Counted from the first letter of the stretch, positions 22,641 to 33,398 are shown. The stretch is DNA of 64,000 bases from Lates calcarifer (GCF_001640805.2 NC_066851.1:24018197-24082196), one strand, 5' to 3'. Notes: generated by a model not told the origin, from the sequence alone. Numbers and translations are program-made.

Positions 22641-23550
22641 GCTGCGAGGCGGTTAGCCTGCGCGGCTAGGACGCGGCTAAAAGCTTATCCCGGCGGGGGA
22701 GAGAGGGAGAGGATGGAGGATGAAGGGATGAAGGGATGGAGGGATGGAGGGGGTGGTGGGGGGGCAGAGGGCCGGGGCCGCTGCAGAACAAAAGATGGAG
22801 CCTCCGGGGGCCTCAGGTGGCCCTGACCATGAGGAGAGGACGAGGAGACGCTCAGCAGGAGGAGACCGACAATCACAAAGTTAGGCTGAGGAGGAGTTTG
22901 TCGCTTATGTATCCTTATGAGGACCTCACAGAGAGGAGGACCAGACTCAGGAGGAGCAGGAGGTGCAGGAGGAGCAGGAGGTGCTGGTTTAAACACCACT
23001 GAAACTAGATTTTGGGAAAATATCTGATTGCAATTTGATGTGCGATCAAATTTTTGAAAGCTTCAGTCCAGGATTCACTACATGTAAAAGATGTGATGGA
23101 GCATTAGCATGTAAGATATCACTGACATATGAATGAAAATATACGAATACAAAATGTACTTACTCTAACAAAGATGGTACAGAACTCTGGGATTTGTCTC
23201 AGTAGAAAATACAAATTAGAATTTAATGTTTCTCTCTTTTTCTCTTCTTTCTCTCCTTCTCAGCTCGAACAGGTATTTTGTGACGTGATAATACTGCAGC
23301 AGCTTTAACTTTCAAACACTGCAGACTACACTGCAGTTGGCGTCTCTCCAGCTGAGCTGCTGACGCTGTCAGTCGCTTTACAACCGTCATAACATCGGTA
23401 GTTTCTGCTTTCTCTGTGCTGCGACTAAGAATTAATAAGTGGTTTATAATGACTAATAAAGAGCCAATCATTCATGCTAATAAGCAGCTAGTGAATGGTG
23501 AATAAGTGTAGCCTAATATAAGTGTTTGTATATGATGAAGTTAGCATAAA
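22641..23550. other. Noncoding: G-rich and AGG-rich patches
   Basis: GGGATGGAGGG words run at about 22,700-22,760 and GGAGCAGGAGGTGC words at about 22,940-22,985, both translated as low-complexity frames. Beyond 23.0 kb the sequence is AT-rich and unassigned. Confidence 0.4.
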
Positions 23551-23554
23551 TTTA

Positions 23555-23640
23555 CCCAAATTTCTTGTTAATTCCCATGTTTTAAACTTCCAGAATTCCC
23601 TAGCTTAACTTAAGGAGGGAAACAAGACCTCACTTATGTT
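23555..23640. mobile_element. Possible fragment of the GGTTGCAA hAT-type MITE
   Basis: CTTGTTAATTCCCATG and CTTCCAGAATTCCC resemble the right end of the element at 59,192-59,766. The segment is short and diverged. Confidence 0.25.
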
Positions 23641-23699
23641 TTTACTTTCTGGAAATTTGCTTAAAATTTGCATTAAATTTGGTTGGTCCAACAGAACTC

Positions 23700-24095
23700 T
23701 GCAGTGATGATGTGTTCCTGTAGTCCAACACTGAAGTTAGCATTCAGCCTGGTTCCTCCACAGGAAATAAACAGTGAGCAGCTAAAGTTTCTGATCCCTT
23801 CAGGTTTAGTTGATCAGATCATCTTCACAGATGAACACCACTGTTCTGATGTTTGAAGTAAGAAGCTAATGTTAGGCTATAAACCAACTACACCACGGTC
23901 ACATGACGTCAACGTCTCCACCACTAAGCTTCCAACTGGTCATTTCATTTAGCTCTGAGCTCTTCTACAAAAGCCTTTCTTCTTAGAAAGTTAGTGAGAG
24001 TTTGAAAGAGCGTGAGTAGAAACACAACGAGGCTGTAAAGGTGGACTGGTGAGTAAAGGTGGACTGGTGAGTAAAGGTGGACTGGTGAGTAGATG
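23700..24095 (+). repeat. Dispersed repeat DR-3, copy 1
   Basis: Over 23,700-23,920 it is nearly identical to the reverse complement of 49,547-49,813, including GGTTTAGTTGATCAGATCATC and GATGTTTGAAGTAAGAAGC. The two copies differ by an indel of about 45 bp next to CCTCCACAG. The 23.7-kb copy continues through unique sequence to GGACTGGTGAGTAGATGGG (to 24,095). That word immediately follows the shared core in the other copy, so the 49.5-kb copy has a deletion or this one an insertion. Confidence 0.8.
24036..24089. repeat. 18-bp tandem repeat, three exact copies
   Basis: The unit TAAAGGTGGACTGGTGAG is repeated at 24,036, 24,054 and 24,072. It lies at the distal end of DR-3; the related copy at 49.5 kb has only one unit, so it expanded here locally. 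Confidence 0.95.
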
Positions 24096-24239
24096 GGTCA
24101 CAGAGAAAAAAAAACACTTTTGAACCAAAGACGACATCTTTGTTGACAAAGTCTACGCAAAAAAAAAACACCTCCGATAATAAACACGGGGGGAAAAAAA
24201 CAACAACAAAAAATGTCGACATCAGATGGAAAACAGCAA

Positions 24240-24266
24240 AACACACACACACACACACACACACAC
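24240..24266. repeat. (CA)n microsatellite, about 27 bp
   Basis: A pure CA run. Confidence 0.9.
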
Positions 24267-24416
24267 TCAGAGCTGGTTTGTTGTTTGCGGCCGTCACGTT
24301 GAGGGAACACAGCGTCATTGATTTTCCTGATTCCCTGCTGTCGACAGCAGATGTAACACACACACAAACATGCTTCTATAGGCAACAAACATCCATATCT
24401 ACACATATACATACTG

Positions 24417-24421
<5 letters not shown>

Positions 24422-24453
<32 letters not shown>
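24422..24453. repeat. (CA)n microsatellite, about 32 bp
   Basis: A pure CA run preceded by ATACTGTATATACA, next to the candidate element at 24.48 kb. Confidence 0.95.
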
Positions 24454-24455
<2 letters not shown>

Positions 24456-24474
24456 CTCTATCTCGACCTGCTGA

Positions 24475-24600
24475 CAGCTGATTGGTGGATTAGACGAGGT
24501 GACTAAAAGCGACGAGGTAATCTTCTCTCATTATTTCAATTACCAGGCTAAACGCAGCAATCAGCCGCATAATGACGGCTGCTGGGCGAGAGAGGGCGAG
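24475..24600. promoter_or_regulatory. Candidate conserved noncoding element (24.5 kb)
   Basis: Non-repetitive block with GCTGATTGGTGGATTAGACG, GGTAATCTTC, CTCATTATTTCAATTACC and CGCATAATGACGG. Many words are ATTA/TAAT homeodomain cores or GATTA. It sits directly upstream of the four-copy octamer array and may be part of the same regulatory unit. Confidence 0.4.
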
Positions 24601-24802
24601 AGAGGCTGGGGGAGAGTGGGAGAGAGAGAGAGAGGGAGAGAGAGAGGGAGAGAGGGAGAGAGGGGAGGGAGGCAGGAGACAGAAAAAGACAGAAAATGGG
24701 AAAAATATTTGCATTGATCTCCGAGAAAAATACACATTTTGGAGGAAAGAGACAAAGAGAGGACGAGGGAGGGCGGGCGGGCGAGGCAGGGAGAGAAGGG
24801 AG

Positions 24803-24850
<48 letters not shown>

Positions 24851-25970
24851 ACAAAAAGAGGAAAATATTTGTATTGATTTCAGAGCAAAAAAAGACAGAT
24901 TTGCTCAACGGGGAGAAAAAAAGGAGAGAAAAGAGAGTGGGAAGGATGGCAGCATTTGCATTGATTTCTTAGTGGGAATACACCTTTAGTCAGAGAGAAA
25001 TACACGAGGAGGAGAGGAGGAGGAGGAGAGGAGGAGGAGGGGGGATAAGAAGGAGAGCGAGGGATGAGAGATGTAAAGAGAAGAGGATGAAAATATTTGC
25101 ATTGATTTCTGTAGGAGGAGAACGAGGTTTGGGGTTTTTTTCCTGAATGTGAAGAGAGTTTCTGCAAACAAAGAACAACAGAGAGGAGGAGGAGGAGGAG
25201 GAGGAGGAGGAGGAGGAGATATAAGAAAGAGATGACGACCTGGAGTGAAAGAAGAAAGAAGCAGGAGAGAGAAAGAGTGGAGGGTAATGACCAAGAGGAA
25301 GGAGAAAGGAAAGAGGAGGAGGAAGGAGGAGAGGAAAGATACAAACAGCAGGAGGGCGATGACCAAGAGGAAAAGAAGAGAGGAGGAGGCAGTGAAAGAT
25401 GAGGAGGAGTAAGGAGGAGAGGAGGAGGAGGAAGAAGACGAAACAGAGGAGAGAGGAACGACAGGAGGAGGAGAAAGAGGAGGAGGAAGAGGATGTGAAA
25501 TATAAGAGGGAGGGGGAAGCTGAAGGAGAGGAGGAGAGGAAAAAGATGAGCTAGAAAAAGTGGGAGAAGACTTGAAGGAGGAGAAAGAGGAGCTAAAAGA
25601 GAAAAGAGAGGTGGATGAATGATATGAAAAGAATAAAACAAAGATAAGGAGGAGGATAAAGAGGAGCAACAGAGGAGGAGCAGGAAGAAAAAAGGAGGAA
25701 GAGGAGGAGGAGTCAAAGAGGAAGAAGGCAGAATAAGATGAAGAGAGGAGGAGGACAGAAAAGGAGTAAATGAGAAAAAGGAGGAGGAGACAAGGAGTTA
25801 GAGGAAAATGAAGAAGCGATCAGCAAGAAGAGAAGGAAGAGGAGGAGAGGGAGGAAAGAGGGGGAGGAAAAGGAAAAGATGGAGGGATGAGGGGATGGAA
25901 GAGGAAGAAAGGGAAACTAAGAAAAGAGAGGGTGGAAGGAGAGATGAGGGAGAGAAAAACTAAACTCTCC
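24589..25970. repeat. About 1.4 kb purine-rich (GA/GGA/GAA) strand
   Basis: The plus strand is overwhelmingly A and G, with GA runs at 24,620-24,660 and 24,805-24,850, a perfect GGA run at 25,184-25,219, and degenerate AGGAGGA/GAAGAA thereafter. Frames on the minus strand of 278 and 227 codons are translated CTC/TCC repeats, made almost entirely of Ser, Leu, Pro and Phe, and are not genes. Mirror symmetry over such a length allows intramolecular triplex formation. Confidence 0.85.
24700..25120. repeat. Four-copy AATATTTGCATTGATTTC array (POU-octamer module)
   Basis: Copies lie at about 24,702-24,735, 24,862-24,895, 24,951-24,984 and 25,089-25,120. The consensus is AAAATATTTGCATTGATTTC followed by NGAG. 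Copies 1, 3 and 4 carry ATTTGCAT, the exact reverse complement of the POU octamer; copy 2 has ATTTGTAT. Copies 1 and 3 also share AATACAC downstream. Spacers are 90-160 bp of purine-rich filler and have diverged more than the modules, which hints at selection on the module or at expansion of a mixed purine unit. No coding sense in any frame. Confidence 0.7.
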
Positions 25971-25974
25971 TGAA

Positions 25975-26715
25975 ACTTTTCAACACAGAAGAAGAAGAAG
26001 CAGAGGGAAATCTCTCTGTTCTTTATTCCTTTCTTTCTCTGCAGTTTTCAGAGACAGTGAGTCCTCTTCTCTGCAGACGTCCAGACTCATTCAAAAGTTC
26101 CATTCACAAAATGCAGATTTATCACTGACGGCAGCCGAACGCGTCTCATGTCCTACTGTTCAACTCACGTCTCTTCAAACTTATTGTGGAGTGAAATTAC
26201 ACCGAGACGCTGAAGGAATTCAAATCCCAGGGAGATCACATGATCCAGACCACATCTGGAAACCATCAGATCTCATCCAGGTGAGGTCACACGACTGATT
26301 TTTTTTGGGGTGGGGCATGTTATAGAGCTAGCGCTAGTGCTAACAAGCTGGATCAGGAGCCAATTACAGCAGCTGTTGGTAAATTAAAATTGTTTGATAG
26401 GTGGAGTTTTGCATGTGACTACTTTAAAACAAGCTAGCTTTTTTTCACCAGTCAAGCCAATAAAATAAATAAAATAAAACAGAGAGAAATGTACAATATG
26501 AGGCCTTTAAGGTAAATTAACGTAAATAGATTGAAAACTACTGATTGTAAAAGTTAAAATCTGTTATTTGACAACAAATTTCCAGCATCTGGGCCGAACA
26601 CCAGGCAACATCAAACGGGCCTTACAGTGTCACATAATCCAAGATCCTGCTTATTAAGTTGTAACGTCGCGACTGATGGAAATACTGTTTCCTGAGTTCG
26701 AACAGATCTGAAAAA
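25975..26715. other. Noncoding stretch, no gene seen
   Basis: Sequence of mixed composition with a few TAGC-rich words near 26,320. Nothing recognisable. Confidence 0.4.
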
Positions 26716-26717
26716 CT

Positions 26718-26914
26718 ATTCAGTGTCATTCCAAAGTTTGACACCAGCAGATGCTAACATTAGCCAGCTAACCTAGCTAACTACTTAGCTACCTAAGCAA
26801 TTACAATTCTCTAACAAAGAAAAAGTTTGACGCCAACGGATGCTAACATCAGCTAGGTTAGGCTAGGCTAACTTTGTTTTTCTTCATTTTCAAAGTGGTA
26901 GAATGACACTGAAT
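26718..26914. repeat. Inverted repeat with internal duplication (MITE-like)
   Basis: ATTCAGTGTCATTC at 26,718-26,731 is the perfect reverse complement of 26,901-26,914. Inside, AAAGTTTGACACCAGCAGATGCTAACATTAGC is repeated about 93 bp on as AAAGTTTGACGCCAACGGATGCTAACATCAGC. The termini plus tandem interior suggest a small non-autonomous element of about 200 bp; no target duplication was identified. Confidence 0.6.
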
Positions 26915-28055
26915 AATTTGTCGGTGAAGCTGGACCTGGAAACAGTATTTTCGTTGGTCGTGACGTCACGACTTAACGAGTGGACAGCGTCTGTCGCGTC
27001 TGGACGACACACTGCACCATGGGAAAAAAGTCAAAAAAATGTGAGAATTCTTTGTATTTTCCTGCTTCGTGTGACGTCTCGTACGACATGTTCCTTCACA
27101 TTGACTCTGTGATGTTTTATCGGGCGATGTCGCCACCTGCTGGTCTGGCACGCTCCTGACAGGGTGTTAAAGTCTCGACCCTCCTCCCCGACTGGCTTAA
27201 GAGGACCATCGTAAAAGAGGAAAATCACATCTCTGACTCTATCACTGTATCTCACCCCTTTCTGCCCCCCCCCACACACTCTGTTTGATTGACAGGGTGG
27301 ACAGATGCTGCTCTATAAACAGGTAACCTGATCTACAGAGCCCATCTGGTCACAGCTCTGTTCAATTCACACTTCACACACACACACACACACACACACA
27401 GAGACAGACATAAAAACACACACACCCACTCCAATGACTCACACATTCACACACACACACACACACATGTTGAGAGACATAAAAAGATTTACACACACAC
27501 ACACACACACACGAACAAATATGGACGAGCATCAAATAAATATGGAGAGGACACACACAGTGACTCATGCACACACACACGTGGGAGTCTATGTGTGTGT
27601 GAGTTTGTGTTTTGGCGTGATGTGAATCATGGGATGAGGCGGCAGAGGTGGCGAAGCGTCACCTGGACAGGTCTGAACTCAGAGGCCACAGGACGGAGGA
27701 TTTTTGTGTTGTGATGTTGTGATGTTGTGATGCTGCAGGATGTCAGGCCCGCCCAGGTGACACATCACGTCACATCAGACTGTAAACGCCTCGCTGAATC
27801 ACACGGGTGTGACCTCGGCGTGACAGGATGGTCAGATAGCTGCTGCCGAACACAACGACCCAGAAAATGTTGACAAAAGTGCCGCACAGGGACGTCCACA
27901 CAAAACAGACTCATCCGCTCAGTGACGACACAGAATCTCACATCTCCACTTTCTCTGAAGGTAAAAACTGAAGTCGCCTGACTCAGTGTTTATAAAACCA
28001 AATGTAAAAACGTGAGGTCAACAGTAGAATGAGGTGCGTTATTAATCAGTCAGAG
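26915..28055. repeat. CA-microsatellite belt and unassigned sequence
   Basis: CA runs occur at about 27,373-27,400, 27,448-27,468 and 27,491-27,512. GTGATGTTGTGATGTTGTGATG repeats at about 27,711-27,732. The remainder is unassigned; no exon is supported. Confidence 0.6.
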
Positions 28056-28059
28056 TGCA

Positions 28060-28345
28060 GAACGACCATGAAGAGGCTGAATAAAAAAAACACACAAACA
28101 ACCACAAAAAAAAACACAAAATAGAAAAGAAAAACACAAGAAGACAGTGAAGACGACCACAGAGAGACGCAAAATGATCAGGTCAGTTATGGTTACTGGT
28201 CAGTCAGAGGTGCAGAACAACCTCAAACAGACTGAAAAAAAAAGACGCCAAACAACCGCACAGATGCAAAACGACCGCAAAGAGACGAAAAAAAAACAAA
28301 GACGACAAAGATGCAAAACGACCAAAGAGACTGAAACAGCGGCAG
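28060..28345. repeat. Degenerate GACCACAAAGAGACGCAAAA minisatellite
   Basis: The same unit type as at 10.28 and 40.91 kb: GACCACAGAGAGACGCAAAATG, GATGCAAAACGACCGCAAAGAGACG and so on, at about 22-25 bp spacing, interrupted by A runs. The lysine/threonine/glutamine-rich frame (28,147-28,377) is a by-product. Confidence 0.75.
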
Positions 28346-28574
28346 CACAGGAAGCAGTAACCACTGTGAGCAGCTGACTCGCAGCTCTTCTCTCTGGCTG
28401 ATCTGTTTCTGATGGACTCGTGTCTCTGAGCTGTGAATCTAAAACAGTGGCTTCGTTTAGGCCTCGTGATCAGATCAGATCAATAATCACACACGTACAG
28501 ACAGTTCATCAGCCACTGTTGTTGCTGCAGAGGTTTATGGGATGAAGCTGTAACGGTGTAACACACACACACAC

Positions 28575-28790
28575 ACACACGCTCCCGTCTGATGGGAGGC
28601 AGGCTGAGACTAATGGCTACCCAGGATGCACCTTGGCACCCTGACGCGCGAGCGAGCAAGTCGAGGCTCGTCCTCAACTCCTGCTGTTGCCACGGTAACC
28701 GCGGTTTGAGCGGAGACGCCGACACCTGAGAGTGATGGGTTTCTGTGTCTGAGATCTCACCTGTTACCCAACGTCGAGCGTAAAGGGCCA
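28575..28790. promoter_or_regulatory. Candidate conserved element with perfect RFX X-box
   Basis: A CpG-retaining island. GTTGCCACGGTAAC at 28,686-28,699 matches GTNRCC-N2-RGYAAC exactly, the site bound by RFX-family factors. Also present are GAGACTAATGGCTACCC and a CGCGCGAGCGAGCAAG patch. A 20-bp CA run ends just before it at about 28,580. The regulatory role is inferred. Confidence 0.45.
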
Positions 28791-28949
28791 GTCCGCTGTT
28801 TCTCAAAGACACATCTCGAGATCACGTCAGGTTTACAGCAAACGGTGTCAGCTGACGAGGATCATGATATGAAACGACATTTTTTACTTCATCTATCCAA
28901 ACACTGTGTGTATTCACTGTGGATTTTAAACAGGGGACAACCAGGTCGA

Positions 28950-29012
28950 CTTTCTCTGAGCCTGTACCCGTCTGATATGTCCGACTGTGTCAGCGGGTAG
29001 TGAACGCAACAC
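28950..29012 (-). repeat. Dispersed repeat DR-4, copy 1
   Basis: The reverse complement matches 52,538-52,597, sharing GTTCACTACCCGCTGACACAG, TCGGA and CAGACGGGTACA/CAGACTCGTACA. This short pair of inverted copies 23.6 kb apart belongs to an unidentified family. Confidence 0.65.
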
Positions 29013-29629
29013 TCTGCAGAACAACTAAATATCATGTGGATACATCAAACTCTCGCTGGGTTTTACCAGGAAACTGAAAGAGCAGTTGTGTTTATTGTTT
29101 CATGTGTCATAAACATCATCTCCTGACAGATTATTTATCACTTTAACTCATCCTGAAATTTTCAGAATCAGAGTTTTTCAGTGTAGGTGAAGCTCAGGTT
29201 TAAATGTCAGGACGACTGTAACTAACACTGTCACTCTGTGTGTTACAGCATTGATTAAATTTATCAATTATATAATCATTTATTATAATTTGAAGCAGGA
29301 ATTTAAGTGAATTCAGTCAGTGTGCATTGACTATCAGGCGCTTTGTTTTAAAAATGAAATGTTTGATTTTTGACCCAGTTCTCCACTACTTTAGATTACA
29401 TGGGTGTATATGTACTGAAGTGAACACATAAAGATGAGACATAAAACACCCACCCATTTACAGTCTCTTTTTTTGTGACGTTATTTTGTTGTGACTTTTA
29501 TTTTGAAAATTCTGGGTTCCAGTAAGTTGACCAAAAAGTTTTAAGTTCCTCCAGAGCAACTTAAAACAGCGAGAGCAGCCACCCTGTTATTATATATTTT
29601 TGACTCTGAGCTGCTGCCTCCTTTGCTAA

Positions 29630-29995
29630 AACTTCACACACCGACCGTCCGCAGCCTTTTATATGGAAAATGCTAATCGCTAGTCGCTAATTACTGCCTC
29701 TGAAGGCCTTTCCACATGGCCCTCTGTAAGCTAATGGCTAAGTGTAACCACCTCTCCAGTCATACAGCAAGCTACCACCTCAAGCTAACAGTTACCAGCT
29801 AACCAGTAATTATGAACACCACCCTCCGCTTCACCCTGAAGGACTTATCATGTTGTTTAGCCATTAGCATACGCTAGCACGCTGCCCTAGCATGGCGGCG
29901 AGCTTGCCCCATGGTGCGCTGGCATTTCAGAGTGGTAATTATCACAAACTGGTTGGCAAATGCTACTTAGCCTCGGCCGGGGGGTCAGGGGAATT
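29630..29995. promoter_or_regulatory. Strong candidate conserved noncoding element (29.6-30.0 kb)
   Basis: A simple-repeat-free island of about 360 bp. It is saturated with TAAT/ATTA and GCTA words: GCTAATCGCTAGTCGCTAATTACTG, GTAAGCTAATGGCTAAG, CCAGTAATTATGAAC, GCCATTAGCATACGC, GGTAATTATCAC and TTGGCAAATGC. It also contains CCATGGTGCGCTGGCATTTCAGAG. It has no protein-like frame. Together with the block at 30.04-30.28 kb it forms the most enhancer-like segment of the window. Confidence 0.5.
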
Positions 29996-30034
29996 ATGGG
30001 AAAATGAGTCCTGAGAGTCAGGCGGGGGCGTGGC

Positions 30035-30275
30035 CGGCCCAGGGCTGCGGAGTGCTTTGTTTTGGATAATGATAGATTTTAGTGGCGGGTCGCTTCGCCG
30101 CACGCTCACCTCTTCACACACTGCTCATCTCCTCCCCTCCTTTCCTCGCTTCCTTCCCTCCCTCCCTCGTCCTTGTTTACAACAAACATTTCCAGTAAAC
30201 ATAATAACAGAGGGCACCAACCTGTTGCTAGGCGACAATTACAGGAACAACAGCGATGCAGGGCAGAGGCGGCGG
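30035..30275. promoter_or_regulatory. Candidate conserved element with forkhead cluster and X-box
   Basis: Three forkhead-type sites lie within 28 bp: TGTTTAC at 30,174-30,180, AACAAACA at 30,181-30,188 and GTAAACA at 30,195-30,201. The first two form a near-palindrome. The minus strand of 30,224-30,236 reads GTCGCCTAGCAAC, an exact RFX X-box with a 1-bp spacer. The left part has TTTGGATAATGATAGATTTTAGTGG and CpG-rich CGCTTCGCCGCACGC. A pyrimidine run at 30,127-30,170 splits the island, and a TG tract (30,284-30,319) closes it. Confidence 0.5.
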
Positions 30276-30281
30276 TTGACT

Positions 30282-30283
<2 letters not shown>

Positions 30284-30319
<36 letters not shown>
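30284..30319. repeat. (TG)n microsatellite, about 36 bp
   Basis: A pure TG run at the edge of a candidate regulatory island. Confidence 0.95.
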
Positions 30320-30320
<1 letters not shown>

Positions 30321-31124
30321 ATGATCACCTCGCAGCAAAAGCAAACACACAAACAAACAAACAGACAAAGGGGAAACAACCCTGGTGTCCCTGACGAGGC
30401 CAGGATCTGATCCTTTTCTCGCCTCTGACCTGATCTTCAGATCCCAAACTACTCACTACTCCAGGAATTAGTCTGTGTCAAGCCCTCCAAAACTGAACAC
30501 CATATACTTTGAGTTTCTGTCTTTAAGAGCAGGAACCTGTGACTGATGCACTGACAAATTTAATCTGCAGTTTACCAGCGTTTTTACACTAACATGGTTT
30601 CACCAGTGAGAACAACATTTGGGTTTGTTGGTTTGGTTCTGTATCTGGGACGATGGTGGCTTTATGAAGGATTAGATGCTCGTGTTTCCTCTTGTGTTGT
30701 CGTGTTTTGATCCGCGACCAAAGAGCAACAACAGCAGCAAATAAAGACGCAGTCCAATACCAAACTACTTTTTCATGATGTCGATAAAGTTAATAAGTTA
30801 AAACATGTTTCCTGTGACTGTGTTGTCTCTTACCTTCAGGTGAAATCTCCACGTCAGAACGTTTCCTCGTCTGCACCGTCACCTGTGGAGAACCACAGGG
30901 TTCAGGTTTAGGTCCCGTTTTATTCTGTGAAATAACACGATACAGATCAGATGCTTTAATTCAAACCTGAGGCCGACATCACACTGCTGCAGTACAGTGT
31001 GAAGTACAACGTTCACATTTTGTAAACGTGTTTTATATTTTGTACGTTAATATTTTAGATTTTTATATTCTTAAATAAACATTTGTCCATTAGTTTGAAA
31101 TAAAAAGAGGAATAATAATCACAA

Positions 31125-31306
31125 ATGAACGAGGTACTCTACTAGTACATTTACTCATTTACTGAAGTGCTGCACCTCATATTATCAGCTCATTACACTT
31201 CTTTGACTAAAGTGGGATTTCAAATGCAGGACTTGTAATGGAGTATTTTTACTTATACTATTAGTACTTTTACAGGATTAAAGTATCAGTACTTCTTCCA
31301 CCTCTG
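31125..31306 (+). mobile_element. Teleost TACTTCTTCCACC dispersed element, copy 1 (right end)
   Basis: TGCAGGACTTGTAATGGAGTATTTTTACTTATACTATTAGTACTTTTAC...AGTACTTCTTCCACCTCTGG matches a very abundant fish non-autonomous repeat known to me by sequence. Only the right part is present. The last 40 bp are the reverse complement of the hinge of the FB-1 elements. Confidence 0.7.
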
Positions 31307-31401
31307 GAAACATGTATCATGAAAAAGCATCACAGCATCTGCTTAGACTGAAGCTGATGGCAGAGGTCAAAGGTCACAGAGTGCTTCTTAACTTACACAG
31401 G

Positions 31402-31402
<1 letters not shown>

Positions 31403-31440
<38 letters not shown>
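31403..31440. repeat. (CA)n microsatellite, about 38 bp
   Basis: A pure CA run. Confidence 0.95.
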
Positions 31441-31441
<1 letters not shown>

Positions 31442-31529
31442 CACAAATGCACAATATAGAAGGTGTACTATCAATTTACATGAGGGAGATTTTTAAGGAT
31501 CACTGAACAACTTGCTCTCACACTTACAC

Positions 31530-31531
<2 letters not shown>

Positions 31532-31583
<52 letters not shown>
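31532..31583. repeat. (CA)n microsatellite, about 52 bp
   Basis: A pure CA run, with a second shorter run at 31,628-31,654. Confidence 0.95.
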
Positions 31584-31584
<1 letters not shown>

Positions 31585-31659
31585 CCTCCTGATGAAGACT
31601 GAAGCTGTCAACACACCCTCTGAAAGCACACACACACACAGACACACACACACATTCCT

Positions 31660-32335
31660 TCAGCTGCTGGTTGAAACCCCAGATGGCACATCTCAACTCA
31701 ACTTAATGTTTTTTTTTAAACCAACCTTTATTTGTCTGTGGGTCGTTGACAGACTCCAGTTTCACCTCATTTATCAACTGACTCATGAATCGATTCACCC
31801 TGAAATCTTTTCTTTCGCTCTTTAAACACCAAAATCAGCTGCACAACGCCGCGTCTGCACGTATAAAACCTCCTTTAAGAGGCTGTAAAGTGTAAAATGT
31901 ACGACGCCTGAATGCTCTCCCTCACCAGGCCTCTGTGTCTGTGCGTGAGCTACAACATGGCCGCTGATTGGCCCAAAACGTGGCCAATAAACTACCGTCC
32001 TTCGTTGCCGTCACAATGTGGGATCTAACGGCTGAGGTTTGGACGTAAATCAACAGTTACTGACCGGCAACAAACAAACAAACAGTAAAACACAGTGAAA
32101 GCCTGTGATGACTGATGACCACCCCCCTCCCTCTCTCTCCTGTGTGTGATCCACTCTGTGTAATAGACTCTCGACCATCAGTTTGGACTAAATAGTGAAT
32201 ACTGTGTGTGATGAACTGCTTCAGATCGATGCCGCTGATGCGTTCTCCTCCTTTAATGACTCGGGAAGACATTTATTAAAGCGAGCGGGCAGGAAATCGA
32301 TCCTAACCAGACTGCAACCACATTACTGCTTCAGC
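31660..32335. other. Noncoding stretch, no gene seen
   Basis: Unassigned sequence without repeats of note. The frames at 31,592-31,825 and 32,057-32,272 carry no recognisable domain. Confidence 0.4.
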
Positions 32336-32339
32336 CACG

Positions 32340-32386
32340 TGTGTGTGTGTGGGTGTGTGTGTGTGTGTGTGGTGTGTGTGTGTGTT
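32340..32386. repeat. Interrupted TG microsatellite, about 47 bp
   Basis: A TG run broken by GGG and GG. Confidence 0.9.
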
Positions 32387-32389
32387 GAC

Positions 32390-33398
32390 CATCTCTACAA
32401 ACACTGGTCAGAAACCTGCAGTGTTACATTATGTGCTGCTGCATTCAATTTCAAAGAAAAGGTGGGAGATTTGAGTTATTTTTCTAACGATTAGCCTGGG
32501 CTGGGTATTATTATTATTTTTTTTAAACCACTGCTGAAAGTACACTTAAAATTTGGTGCAAAACACAACCTGTGTTAGCTTAATGTTAATGTGATTTAAG
32601 CAAACATATGAGAGGTTTCCCCAAATAAAATAAAATGAGCAAAGTTATGATTTAAATCATGAATTCTACACAAATAATATTTATAATTTGACATGCAGAG
32701 CCAAGTTCTGATTCTAGATGCTACAAACAAATGTCGTTCATGTATGAATAAAGTTTTGAGGCTGAACTCCTGCCCTTAACACCCTTTTTGGATAAAGTTT
32801 TATGTGATTATTGTTGCTGAAAATTAAGTGAAATGATGTCAACAGTTATTAATAAACATTAAAATGAATGCTATCCTGCTAGCTAATGTTAGCATAACTC
32901 TGAAAATTAGCACATTTGATGTGGATTTGATCATTTGTTCCTCTTTTGATGATGCTAGGCTAACAGTTTCCCCCTGCTTCCAGTCTTTGTGCTAAGCTAC
33001 AGTAGGCTAAACATGTCCTGGACAAAATTTTTGTAGTTTGGGAACAGTGTACAGGAACATTTTCATCAATTTAAGTTGTACTTTTATGTTGCACTATAAT
33101 CAGAATAATAAAGTCATATTTAGGGCAGATGTGAGCTGAATCTATCCCAGGCTAAATTTAGAACAAATCAGTGACTGACAACATCTGTGGATGTTGGATG
33201 CTGTGTGGAACAGAGATTAAACTGACATCCATCTTGTCATCCCACAAGAGTCCCTAAAAATGTTGGACTGTTTCTTAGTGCTCAGCCATCCCACGCCCCT
33301 CGAACGCAGCACACAAATAACTGTACAAAGGATGTGGACAAATAAGGAACATGCCAGAGCACGGGCAGTGAACGCAGCAGCAGAGATATGAGACGGAG

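Noticed and set aside
24880..25716. 278-codon minus-strand open frame, the longest in the window
   Set aside because: It is a translation of TCC/CTC repeats (almost only Ser, Leu, Pro, Phe) with parallel frames of equal quality in other phases.
27373..27625. CA-run belt considered as a CRISPR-like or regularly spaced array
   Set aside because: The repeats are dinucleotide runs of unequal length with no spacer structure; the genome is vertebrate.
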